From Vannielia sp. (lineage in GTDB: Bacteria; Pseudomonadota; Alphaproteobacteria; Rhodobacterales; Rhodobacteraceae): a DNA stretch of 64,000 nucleotides. Shown one piece after another: positions 43,373 through 52,479 of this stretch (positions are counted from its first letter, which is position 1; every line of letters begins with the position of its first letter). The notes under the pieces are model-generated. The model saw only the letters and a program-made list of their open reading frames with translations. It was not told the DNA's origin and searched no databases. The stretch spans positions 1-64,000 of the forward strand of contig NZ_JARGND010000010.1 in assembly GCF_029212645.1 (NCBI RefSeq), read 5' to 3'. Both the position numbers and the translations under genes were made by a program.

Positions 43373-44674
43373 ATGCCCGTCTATCTCGACAGCAGCGAAC
43401 CCGGCTTCGAGGCCGCTTTCACCGCCCTGCTGGGGGCCAAGCGCGAAGATGCGCCGGATGTCGATGATATCGTCGCCGGGATCATTGCCGATGTGCGCGC
43501 CCGTGGGGATGCAGCGGTGATCGAGTTGACGGCAAAGTTCGATAAGCTCGATCTCACGCCTGAGACGCTGGCCTTTTCCGAGGCCGAGATCGAGGCGCAT
43601 TGCGCCCGCGTCCCCCCGGCAGAGGCCGAGGCGCTGGAACTCGCGGCAGAGCGCATCCGCGCCTATCACGTTCGCCAAATGCCCGAAAATGCCCAGTGGA
43701 CCGATCCCGAGGGCGCAACCCTTGGCTGGCGCTGGGGTGCGGTTTCGGCGGCGGGCCTCTATGTGCCCGGCGGGCTGGCCAGCTACCCCTCCTCGGTGTT
43801 GATGAACGCCGTGCCCGCGCAGGTTGCCGGGGTGGAGCGGCTGGTGGTGGCCTGCCCCACGCCGGGCGGTGTGGTGAACCCGCTGGTGCTCTACGCCGCC
43901 CGTTTGGCCGGGGTGGAAACGGTTTACCGCATCGGCGGCGCCCAGGCGATTGCGGCCCTGGCTTATGGCACGCAAGCCATTGATCCAGTGGATAAAATCA
44001 CAGGCCCCGGCAATGCCTTCGTGGCCGCCGCCAAGCGCCGGGTGTTTGGCCGCGTCGGGATTGATATGATCGCCGGTCCCTCCGAGATTCTCGTGATCGC
44101 CGATGCCGAGAATGACCCGGATTGGCTCGCCCTTGATCTGCTTTCGCAGGCCGAGCACGATGAAAGCGCGCAATCCATCCTCATCACCACCGACGCCGCT
44201 TTTGGCCGCAAGGTGGCCGAAGCGGTTGAGAAACGGCTGAAAACGCTGGAGCGCCGCGAGATCGCTGGCAAAAGCTGGCGCGATTTCGGGGCGGTCATTA
44301 CCGTGCAAACCCTTGAAGAAGCTGCCAAACTCTCTGATCGCATCGCCCCCGAACACCTGGAGCTTTGCGTAGCCGACCCCGAGCCATTGGCCGCCCGCAT
44401 CAAGCACGCGGGAGCGCTTTTCCTTGGTCAGTGGACCCCCGAAGCCATCGGCGATTACATCGGCGGCCCCAACCATGTGTTGCCCACCGCCCGCTCCGCC
44501 CGCTTCTCTTCTGGCTTGTCGGTGATGGACTTTCTCAAGCGCACCACCGTCGCCAGGATGACCCCCGAGGCGCTCGCCGCCATCGGCCCGGCGGCGGAAA
44601 CACTGGCAAAGTCGGAAAGCCTTGAAGCCCACGGGCTTTCGGTGCGTGCCCGGCTCGACAAGCTCAATCGCTAG
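43373..44674 (+). CDS. hisD: Histidinol dehydrogenase
   Basis: This 433-residue enzyme catalyses the last two oxidations of histidine synthesis (L-histidinol to L-histidine, using 2 NAD+ and Zn2+). Characteristic segments include the VPGGLASYPSSVLMN loop, IGGAQAIAALAYGT, the ITGPGNAFVA motif, a zinc-binding SQAEHDESAQS segment, and the C-terminal HVLPTARSARFSSGLSVMDFLK. AAGGAG precedes the ATG. Complete and normal in length. Confidence 0.97.
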   Translation: MPVYLDSSEPGFEAAFTALLGAKREDAPDVDDIVAGIIADVRARGDAAVIELTAKFDKLDLTPETLAFSEAEIEAHCARVPPAEAEALELAAERIRAYHVRQMPENAQWTDPEGATLGWRWGAVSAAGLYVPGGLASYPSSVLMNAVPAQVAGVERLVVACPTPGGVVNPLVLYAARLAGVETVYRIGGAQAIAALAYGTQAIDPVDKITGPGNAFVAAAKRRVFGRVGIDMIAGPSEILVIADAENDPDWLALDLLSQAEHDESAQSILITTDAAFGRKVAEAVEKRLKTLERREIAGKSWRDFGAVITVQTLEEAAKLSDRIAPEHLELCVADPEPLAARIKHAGALFLGQWTPEAIGDYIGGPNHVLPTARSARFSSGLSVMDFLKRTTVARMTPEALAAIGPAAETLAKSESLEAHGLSVRARLDKLNR

Positions 44675-44743
44675 GACTTCGCTGCATTGCAGTATGCGCC
44701 CAGCCGCGCTACTCCTTTGGCAACTGCTAAAGGACGTGCGCCC

Positions 44744-45223
44744 ATGAGTTGCATCTGCCGGATCGAGATCGACGACGCCAATCTGCCTCCGCCCACGCCG
44801 GAGATCGAGCAAGAGCGCAAGGTTGCGGTGTTTGACCTGCTGGAAAGCAATAGCTTCACGCCCGCGGCCCGCGATGGTGCAGACGTGCCCAAGGGCCCCT
44901 ATCAGCTTCACCTTTCTATCCGCGACCGTCGCCTTGTGTTTGATATCGCTGATGAAAGCGGCGCAAGGATTGGCGCGTTCCACCTTTCGCTGTCGCCTTT
45001 CAAGCAGGTCGTGAAGGACTATTGGCAAATCTGTGAAAGCTATTACGACGCTGTCAAAAAGCTGCCGCCGCATCAGATCGAGGCGATCGACATGGCCCGC
45101 CGTGGCATCCACGATGAGGGCGCGCGCGTGCTGCAAGAGCGCCTTGAAGGCAAGGCCGAGGTTGATACCGACACCGCCCGCCGGCTCTTTACTCTCATCT
45201 GCGTGTTGCACTTCGGGAGCTAG
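44744..45223 (+). CDS. UPF0262 family protein
   Basis: This 159-residue protein matches the UPF0262 family, which follows hisD in many Rhodobacterales and Rhizobiales. It begins SCICRIEIDD and has conserved EIEQERKVAVFDLLE and the long segment around QVVKDYWQICESYYDA. The function is unknown. Start at ATG 44744, with AAGGA 9-13 bases before it. It ends 3 bases before the phosphatase gene. Confidence 0.9.
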   Translation: MSCICRIEIDDANLPPPTPEIEQERKVAVFDLLESNSFTPAARDGADVPKGPYQLHLSIRDRRLVFDIADESGARIGAFHLSLSPFKQVVKDYWQICESYYDAVKKLPPHQIEAIDMARRGIHDEGARVLQERLEGKAEVDTDTARRLFTLICVLHFGS

Positions 45224-45226
45224 GGG

Positions 45227-45682
45227 TTGGGCAAAAACTTCCCTTCGTCAGTGCTTTTTTGCTGTGATCACAATGCCATACGCTCGCCTATGGCCGAAGG
45301 GCTGATGAAGAAGTTCTATGGCCACGATGCCTATGTGCAATCTGCCGGGGTGTATAACGACCTTGATATTGACGGCTTCGCCATTGCCGTCTGCGCCGAG
45401 ATCGGGGTGGAACTGGAGCGGCACAAATCGCGCAGTTTCGAAGAGATGCAGCAGTGGGGCGATGATCTTTCGGGGTTTGATCTGGTGGTCGCGCTCTCGC
45501 CCGCGTCACAGCGCCAAGTCCTTGAGTTGACACGGATCTACCACCTAGAGGTGGAGTATTGGCCGATCATGGACCCAAGCGGCCTGGGTGAAACCCGCGA
45601 TGCCAAGCTTTCCGTCTACCGGCAGGTGCGCGATCAACTCGTGGAGCGCATGAGGGCACGGTTCGGCCCGCCGACTCACTAG
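45227..45682 (+). CDS. Low-molecular-weight protein tyrosine phosphatase-like
   Basis: This 151-residue protein has the phosphatase P-loop C-x5-R-S (Cys13 to Arg19 in [13 protein letters not shown]) and the acid DPSG segment ([10 protein letters not shown]) as general acid. It could be a phosphatase or arsenate-reductase-like enzyme. Operon position next to UPF0262 is conserved in the family. The start is a TTG 3 bases after the previous stop. Confidence 0.85.
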   Translation: MGKNFPSSVLFCCDHNAIRSPMAEGLMKKFYGHDAYVQSAGVYNDLDIDGFAIAVCAEIGVELERHKSRSFEEMQQWGDDLSGFDLVVALSPASQRQVLELTRIYHLEVEYWPIMDPSGLGETRDAKLSVYRQVRDQLVERMRARFGPPTH

Positions 45683-45759
45683 CGCGCGCCACGCCAAGCT
45701 TTTGACGATCCCACCCGCCGCTGCCGCTTTTGCGCCCAGATGCGTCGACATTGCCGCAA

Positions 45760-45851
45760 TTTCCGCCTTGCGCCTCTGTGAAACCGGCTTTATGGGCGGG
45801 GGTGGGACACCCTTCCCCAACGAAGGGCATATATCTGTAAGGATACCATCA
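45760..45851 (+). ncRNA. Candidate serC leader RNA
   Basis: Just upstream of serC are two mutually exclusive hairpins. GGGT (45800-45803) can pair with ACCC (45809-45812), and the overlapping CCCTTC (45810-45815) pairs with GAAGGG (45822-45827). They are followed by GCATATATCTGTAAGGATACC-type sequence at 45828 to 45847. Alphaproteobacteria are known to carry a conserved 'serC' RNA element in this position. Alternative pairing is what a regulatory leader would need. Without a covariance search the identity is provisional. Confidence 0.5.
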
Positions 45852-46994
<1,143 letters not shown>

Positions 46995-47078
46995 GACCTC
47001 TGGTAGCCCGGACTGGCCTTGAGTCAGTTCTGGGCGAACAGGTCTAAATTAAATTATCCACTAAGGAGTTACAATAAA

Positions 47079-47486
47079 ATGACTTTTGGAGAAGCAATTT
47101 CTAACGGTTTCAGCAATTACACCAACTTTCGCGATCGCACGCCGCGGTCGGGTTTTTGGTGGTGGTTCCTATTTACACAGATTGTGAACATCGTCGCGCA
47201 GGTTCTCATGGGCGTTTTCGCTGCCATGGGCCAGACCGCAGCGCTCATTGGTGCCATCATCGTTCTGGTGGTGATCCTCGGGCTGCTGATCCCTGGTATC
47301 GCAGTCAGCGTGCGCCGTTTGCATGATCTCGACAAAAGCGGCTGGTGGCTGCTGATCTGTTTGATCCCGCTGGTTGGCGCGATCATTCTGATCGTGTGGT
47401 TCTGCACCAAGGGCACCGAAGGGCCAAACCGTTTTGGTCCCGACCCGCTGGCTGCCACGCCCCCGGCTCCTGTGCCAACCGTGTAA
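47079..47486 (+). CDS. DUF805 membrane protein
   Basis: This is a 135-residue protein with three or four hydrophobic helices (GFWWWFLFTQIVNIVAQVLM, ALIGAIIVLVVILGLLIPGIAV, WWLLICLIPLVGAIILIVWF) and the RRLHDLDKSGWW signature of DUF805. The N-terminal RTPRSGFWW and the C-terminal GTEGPNRFGPDP are also typical. AAGGAG lies 10-15 bases before ATG 47079. The function is unknown. It sits between serC and serA. Confidence 0.93.
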   Translation: MTFGEAISNGFSNYTNFRDRTPRSGFWWWFLFTQIVNIVAQVLMGVFAAMGQTAALIGAIIVLVVILGLLIPGIAVSVRRLHDLDKSGWWLLICLIPLVGAIILIVWFCTKGTEGPNRFGPDPLAATPPAPVPTV

Positions 47487-47494
47487 AACACGCG

Positions 47495-47516
47495 CCCTCC
47501 CCGCCACAGGGGAGGG
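47495..47516. terminator. Hairpin after DUF805 gene
   Basis: CCCTCCCC and GGGGAGGG form a perfect 8-bp stem around GCCACA, 9 bases after the stop. There is no T run on either side, so it may be a weak terminator or a stability element between the DUF805 gene and serA. Confidence 0.5.
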
Positions 47517-47599
47517 CACCCCGACCTGAAAGCCCGCGCGTGCTGACCCCACGCAAGGGACAGAACTGACCCCTGACTCAAAGCCGAGGACCACGCAAA

Positions 47600-49195
47600 A
47601 TGGCGCCTAAAGTACTCGTATCCGACAAACTTTCCGAAACCGCTGTGCAGATTTTTCGCGATCGCGGGATCGACGTTGATTTCATGCCCGAGCTGGGCAA
47701 AGACAAGGAAAAGCTCGCCGAAGTGATCGGCCAGTATGATGGCCTTGCCATCCGCTCCGCCACCAAGGTCACGCCCACGCTGCTGGAACATGCCGACAAG
47801 CTCAAGGTGGTGGGCCGTGCTGGCATCGGCACCGACAATGTCGATAAGGAAGCCGCCTCCAAGAAGGGCGTGATCGTGATGAACACGCCCTTCGGCAACA
47901 TGATCACCACCGCCGAACATGCCATCGCCATGATGTTCGCCGTCGCGCGCCAGCTCCCCGAGGCCTCTGCCTCGACCCATGCGGGCAAGTGGGAAAAGTC
48001 CAAGTTCATGGGGGTTGAGCTGACCGGCAAAACCCTTGGCGTGATCGGCGCGGGCAACATCGGTGGGATCGTCTGTGACCGCGCCCGTGGCCTGCACATG
48101 AAGGTTGTGGCCTTTGATCCGTTCCTCTCGGAAGAGAAGGCGCAAAAGATGCAGGTCGAGAAGGTTGAGCTTGATGAGCTTCTCCAGCGCGCCGATTTCA
48201 TCACCCTGCACGTCCCGCTCACCGATAGCACCCGCAATATCCTTTCGGCCGAGAACCTCGCCAAAACCAAGAAAGGCGTGCGGATCATCAACTGCGCCCG
48301 TGGTGGCCTTGTTGATGAGGTCGCTCTGGCCGAGCTGCTGAAATCCGGCCATGTGGCTGGCGCTGGCTTTGATGTGTTTTCCGAAGAGCCCGCCAAGGAG
48401 AACCCGCTGTTTGGCCTGCCCAACGTGGTTTGCACCCCGCACCTTGGGGCGGCCACCACCGAGGCGCAGGAAAACGTGGCGCTGCAAGTCGCGGAGCAGA
48501 TGTCGAACTACCTGCTCACCGGCGCTGTTGAAAACGCGCTCAACATGCCGTCGATGACCGCCGAAGAAGCCAAGGTCATGGGGCCGTGGGTCAAGCTTGC
48601 GGATCACCTCGGCAGCTTTATCGGCCAGCTGACCGATGATCCGATCAAGGCGATCAACATCCTCTATGATGGTGTGGCGTCCAAGATGAACCTTGAGGCG
48701 CTCAACTGCGCCGTGGTGGCGGGCATCATGAAGCGCTCGAACCCCGACGTGAACCTGGTGAGCGCACCGGTTATCGCCAAAGAGCGCGGTGTGCAGTTGT
48801 CGACCACCAACCAGGACCAGTCCGGCGTGTTCGAGGGCTACATCAAGGTGACGGTGGTGACCGAAACGCGTGAACGCTCAATCGCGGGCACGGTGTTTTC
48901 CGACAACAAGCCGCGCTTCATCCAGATCAAGGGCATCAACATCGACGCCGAGATCGGGGCGCATATGCTCTACACCACCAACAAGGACCAGCCGGGCATT
49001 ATCGGCACCTTGGGGCAAACCATGGGTGAAAACGGCGTGAACATCGCCAACTTTACGCTTGGCCGCTCCGATGTTGGCGGCGATGCGATTGCGCTGCTCT
49101 ACGTTGATGGGGTGATCTCGCCAGAGGTGCAGGGCAAGCTGCGCGATACCGGCCTGTTCCAGCAAATCAAGCCGCTTGCGTTCGACGTTTCGTAA
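47600..49195 (+). CDS. serA: D-3-phosphoglycerate dehydrogenase
   Basis: This 531-residue enzyme takes the first step of serine synthesis (3-phosphoglycerate to phosphohydroxypyruvate, NAD+). The N-terminal substrate domain is joined to a Rossmann domain with GVIGAGNIGG (about 150), the catalytic Arg in RIINCARGGLVDEVAL (about 230) and the His in VVCTPHLGAAT (about 280). An intervening domain and a C-terminal ACT domain (about 455-530) follow, so feedback control by serine is likely. It lies 100 bp downstream of the DUF805 gene, with serC just beyond. Confidence 0.97.
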   Translation: MAPKVLVSDKLSETAVQIFRDRGIDVDFMPELGKDKEKLAEVIGQYDGLAIRSATKVTPTLLEHADKLKVVGRAGIGTDNVDKEAASKKGVIVMNTPFGNMITTAEHAIAMMFAVARQLPEASASTHAGKWEKSKFMGVELTGKTLGVIGAGNIGGIVCDRARGLHMKVVAFDPFLSEEKAQKMQVEKVELDELLQRADFITLHVPLTDSTRNILSAENLAKTKKGVRIINCARGGLVDEVALAELLKSGHVAGAGFDVFSEEPAKENPLFGLPNVVCTPHLGAATTEAQENVALQVAEQMSNYLLTGAVENALNMPSMTAEEAKVMGPWVKLADHLGSFIGQLTDDPIKAINILYDGVASKMNLEALNCAVVAGIMKRSNPDVNLVSAPVIAKERGVQLSTTNQDQSGVFEGYIKVTVVTETRERSIAGTVFSDNKPRFIQIKGINIDAEIGAHMLYTTNKDQPGIIGTLGQTMGENGVNIANFTLGRSDVGGDAIALLYVDGVISPEVQGKLRDTGLFQQIKPLAFDVS

Positions 49196-49248
49196 CGGTT
49201 TTGTGGGATCAATCGCCTCGCGGTTGACCTCACAGCCAGGTGTGTTTT

Positions 49249-49287
49249 ATCGGGCGGTGTCGGTTGATCGGTGTCGCCCGATTTTTG
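49249..49287 (+). terminator. Terminator of serA
   Basis: ATCGGGCG (49249-49256) pairs with CGCCCGAT (49275-49282), followed by TTTTG. It lies just before the phosphoesterase gene. Confidence 0.75.
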
Positions 49288-49305
49288 TTGAAAGGTCAAA
49301 GCGGT

Positions 49306-50061
49306 ATGCGTGTCTATGCGATTGGGGATGTTCACGGACATCTCGATAAGCTCAAGGATATCCACGGCCGCATCGCGGCTGACAGGGCGCAGGTCAATGA
49401 CCCGAACGCCCTTGTGGTGCATGTCGGTGATCTTGTGGACCGTGGGCCTGATTCGGCGGGCGTGATCTCCTACCTTTTGGAAGGCATGAACGCAGGCAAA
49501 CCCTGGGAGGCGCTGAGAGGCAACCATGACAGGCTCATGAGCCGCTTCCTTGATCCTGCCCGCCTGCGGGACCAGCTGCGCACTGATCTGCATTGGCTGC
49601 AGTTCAGCATCGGTGGCAGCGAAACCCTGCAAAGCTATGGGGTGGATACCAACCCCGACCGTGGCAAGGAGGCAATCCACGCGGATGCCCTCGCCGCGGT
49701 GCCCCAAGAACACATCGCCTTTCTCACGGCCATGCCAAACGTCCTTGCGATGGAGGGCCTCTACTTTGTGCATGCAGGCATCCGCCCCGGCGTGCCGCTT
49801 GACGAGCAGGTTGAGGATGATCTGGTTTGGATTCGCGAGCCGTTCCTTTCGGACCCGCGCGACCATGGCCCGCTCATCGTGCACGGCCACTCGCCCGTGC
49901 GCAGCCCCGTTCATTACGGAAACCGCCTCAACATCGACAGCGCCGCCGCTTACGGCGGGCCGCTCTCTGGCGTGGTGATCGAAGACGGGCAGGTGTTTTT
50001 GCTCGGTGAAGAGGGCCGCGAAGAGCTGCGCCCGACGGCTGAAGCCTACGCCACCAGCTAG
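49306..50061 (+). CDS. Metallophosphoesterase (Ser/Thr phosphatase-like)
   Basis: This 251-residue calcineurin-type phosphoesterase has the motifs GDVHGH, VGDLVDRGPDS and GNHD, and His residues in HAGIRPG and HGHSPV. It resembles bacterial diadenosine tetraphosphatase/PrpE-like serine/threonine phosphatases. The substrate is unknown. AAAGG is 9-13 bases before ATG 49306. Confidence 0.9.
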   Translation: MRVYAIGDVHGHLDKLKDIHGRIAADRAQVNDPNALVVHVGDLVDRGPDSAGVISYLLEGMNAGKPWEALRGNHDRLMSRFLDPARLRDQLRTDLHWLQFSIGGSETLQSYGVDTNPDRGKEAIHADALAAVPQEHIAFLTAMPNVLAMEGLYFVHAGIRPGVPLDEQVEDDLVWIREPFLSDPRDHGPLIVHGHSPVRSPVHYGNRLNIDSAAAYGGPLSGVVIEDGQVFLLGEEGREELRPTAEAYATS

Positions 50062-50166
50062 AGCATGTTGCTCAAAAGTGGGAACCGGTTTTGAGCTTCT
50101 CGAACACGCGAAATCAATAAGTTAGAGCGTGTCTCGTGAATTCGAATGAACGCGGCACGCTCTAAC
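50062..50166. repeat. RIME-like palindromic intergenic repeat
   Basis: Starting at the stop codon of the phosphoesterase gene are AAAAGTGGGAACCGGTTTT (a near palindrome) and the exact 11-bp inverted repeat GTTAGAGCGTG (50121-50131) / CACGCTCTAAC (50156-50166). This is the arrangement of RIME-type mosaic repeats known in rhizobia and relatives. Only one copy was seen in this window. Confidence 0.6.
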
Positions 50167-50274
50167 CCCGCGCGCGTTGCCCGGGGCCGAGGGCGCGCGC
50201 TTCGCCGCTGATCCGTGCCAGCCCCCACGGACAGCCACAAACAGCCCGCACCCATGCATTCGCGCAAAGAAAAA

Positions 50275-50306
50275 CCCCGGGCACCATAGGCACCCGGGGC
50301 ATTTTT
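50275..50306. terminator. Bidirectional terminator of amtB
   Basis: CCCCGGG (50275-50281) pairs with CCCGGGG (50293-50299). Read leftward the stem is followed by T residues (TTTTTC) and read rightward by CATTTTTG, so it can stop transcription from either side. Confidence 0.75.
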
Positions 50307-50331
50307 GTTTGCTTTGGTTCGGTGGGGCGGA

Positions 50332-51855
50332 TCAGCCCTTTGCGAACTCGGGGTAGGCTTCCATGCCCAGCTCCGAAGTGTCGAGACCGTTGATCTCGTC
50401 TTCTTCGCTGCACCGCAGGCCCATCACGAGGTTCAGGATGAACCACACCAGACCGGAGGCGATCACGGTGAAGATACCCACCACAACGATGCCGTAAAGC
50501 TGTGCGCCAAACGAAGCGTCGCCGTTGGTGATCGGAACCGCGATGGTGCCCCAGATACCGGCCATCAGGTGCACCGGAATGGCGCCCACAACGTCGTCGA
50601 TCTTGAGCTTGTCGAGGAACGGCACCGCGAAGACCACGATGATACCACCGACCATGCCGATCAGCGTTGCCATGCCCAGAGAAGGCGTAAGCGGCTCGGC
50701 GGTGATCGAAACGAGGCCCGCGAGAGCGCCGTTGAGAACCATCGTCAGGTCGACCTTCTTGTAGAGGATCTGCGTCATCACCAGTGCGGCAATCGCGCCA
50801 CCCGCAGCAGCGGTGTTGGTGTTGGAGAAGATCCGGCTCACATCAGCCACATCGCCCACGGTACCCATGGCAAGCTGCGAGCCGCCATTGAAGCCAAACC
50901 AACCGAGCCACAGGATAAACGTACCAAGCGTGGCGAGTGTCAGGTTGGAGCCGGGCATCGGATGCACACGACCGTCCTTATACTTGCCAATCCGGGCGCC
51001 AAGGATGATCGCCCCTGTCAGAGCGGCCCAGCCACCCACAGAGTGCACAACCGTCGAGCCGGCGAAGTCCTGGAAGTTTGCCGCATCGAGGAAACCGCCG
51101 CCCCACTTCCAGGAAGCCTGAAGCGGGTAGATCACGGCTGTCAGCGCGATGGTGAACAGCAGGAAAGGCCACAGCTTGATACGCTCGGCCAGCGTGCCGG
51201 AAACGATCGAAGCGGTGGTGGCGCAGAACATCAACTGAAAGAAGAAGTCCGAGCCGGTGGAGGCATAGCCGATGTCGTCGGCATCTGCGGCCGAAACGCC
51301 CACAGCTTCCAGAACACCCGGGCCCCAAACGCCCGAAAACACACCATCAACCGACCATGTGCCCAACGGGTACATGAGGTTATAGCCGATCAGGTAATAG
51401 AAGATCGCAGCGAGCGAAAACAACGCCACGTTCTTGGTGAGCTGCATCGTCACGTTCTTCTGGCGCACAAGGCCCGCTTCGAGCATGGCAAAGCCAGCCG
51501 CCATCCAGAACACCAGGAAGCCTGCCACGAGGAACAGGAAGCTGGTGAGGATGAAGTCGCCGTTGATGAAGGGCTGATAGGTTGCCGACATCACACCAGC
51601 AGCGGCTTCGGCGGGGTCTTCACCCTCGTCGATCGCAGCCTGTGCAGCGGCGGCGGCCTTTGCTTTCAGCATCTCTTCGGGCGACACATAGGCCGCATCG
51701 GCAGCCGCAAGGGCCGCAGCAGAGGGGCCATCAGCCGCAGCTTCCGCAGCAGGCTCCTCGGTGGCTGTCTCTTGCGCAATCGCCACCGGGGCGCTCGCAA
51801 GGCTGGCAAATAGCGCAATCGCGCCACTGGCCATAAGGAGTTTGATCGCTTTCAT
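50332..51855 (-). CDS. amtB: Ammonium transporter
   Basis: This 507-residue transporter has a cleavable signal (about 1-27, MKAIKLLMASGAIALFASLA) and an Ala/Glu-rich periplasmic segment to about 90. About 11 membrane helices follow, with the Amt signatures DFAGSTVVHSVGGWAALTG and GAIPVHLMAGIWG carrying the conductance histidines. The Ala/Glu-rich N-terminal stretch is longer than in many Amt proteins. It follows glnK on the same strand, 32 bp downstream, a standard pair in which the PII protein gates the channel. Confidence 0.96.
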   Translation of the reverse strand: MKAIKLLMASGAIALFASLASAPVAIAQETATEEPAAEAAADGPSAAALAAADAAYVSPEEMLKAKAAAAAQAAIDEGEDPAEAAAGVMSATYQPFINGDFILTSFLFLVAGFLVFWMAAGFAMLEAGLVRQKNVTMQLTKNVALFSLAAIFYYLIGYNLMYPLGTWSVDGVFSGVWGPGVLEAVGVSAADADDIGYASTGSDFFFQLMFCATTASIVSGTLAERIKLWPFLLFTIALTAVIYPLQASWKWGGGFLDAANFQDFAGSTVVHSVGGWAALTGAIILGARIGKYKDGRVHPMPGSNLTLATLGTFILWLGWFGFNGGSQLAMGTVGDVADVSRIFSNTNTAAAGGAIAALVMTQILYKKVDLTMVLNGALAGLVSITAEPLTPSLGMATLIGMVGGIIVVFAVPFLDKLKIDDVVGAIPVHLMAGIWGTIAVPITNGDASFGAQLYGIVVVGIFTVIASGLVWFILNLVMGLRCSEEDEINGLDTSELGMEAYPEFAKG

Positions 51856-51887
51856 GGTTCTCGGTCTCTCCGTTGTCCCGTCGCGCC

Positions 51888-52226
51888 TTACAGCGCTTCT
51901 TCGTTCATTTCGCCGGTGCGCACGCGCACTGCTTGGTTGATGTCCAGCACGAAGATCTTGCCGTCGCCGATCTTGTCGGTTTTCGCGGTGGTCTGAATGG
52001 TCTCTACAACCTGGTCGGCCATCGAGGCCGCCACGGCGATTTCGAGCTTTACCTTGGGCACGAAGTTCACCGCGTATTCTGCGCCACGGTAGATTTCGGT
52101 ATGCCCTGATTGCGATCCGAAACCCTTGATCTCGGTCACCATCATCCCGCGCACGCCAATGGCGGTCAGGGCTTCCCGGACCTCCTCCAGCTTGAACGGC
52201 TTGATTGCTGCAATGATGAGTTTCAC
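51888..52226 (-). CDS. glnK: Nitrogen regulatory PII protein
   Basis: This 112-residue PII protein senses nitrogen, ATP/ADP and 2-oxoglutarate. The T-loop with the uridylylated Tyr is in GHTEIYRGAEYAVNFVPK, and the C-terminal DKIGDGKIFV is typical. It is transcribed before amtB in the same operon and should bind and close it when nitrogen is plentiful. Confidence 0.96.
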   Translation of the reverse strand: MKLIIAAIKPFKLEEVREALTAIGVRGMMVTEIKGFGSQSGHTEIYRGAEYAVNFVPKVKLEIAVAASMADQVVETIQTTAKTDKIGDGKIFVLDINQAVRVRTGEMNEEAL

Positions 52227-52338
52227 TGATGTCCCCTTCCAATTTGCCAGGCTCCCCCGGCGGGTTGACGGAGGTCAGTCACGCCGGGAAGGGGGGGAGC
52301 TTCAAGGAACGGGAGGGGGGAAAGGGGGCTGAATCTGG

Positions 52339-52362
52339 GTGCAGTTGCACAATTTTTGCACA
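52339..52362. promoter_or_regulatory. Candidate NtrC sites upstream of glnK-amtB
   Basis: GTGCA-GT-TGCAC (52339-52350) is a perfect dyad, and TTTGCACA (52355-52362) repeats the half-site. They lie about 113-136 bp upstream of the glnK start, in the range used by NtrC in Rhodobacter-type bacteria. No -24/-12 sigma-54 sequence was found nearby, so a sigma-70-dependent NtrC arrangement is possible. Confidence 0.4.
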
Positions 52363-52479
52363 AATTGATGGTCATGCATAAAAATTAAGCGAAGTTAAAA
52401 GAGGCCAGATCGCGCTGCTTTGTCTCCCCTTTTGGTGTTGGGGTCGCTATGGTGCGGCAAAAATGCGAACGAGGCACGC

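Noticed and set aside
43319-45211. A 630-codon open frame opposite hisD
   Set aside because: It is antisense to hisD and the UPF0262 gene and has no domain or ribosome site.
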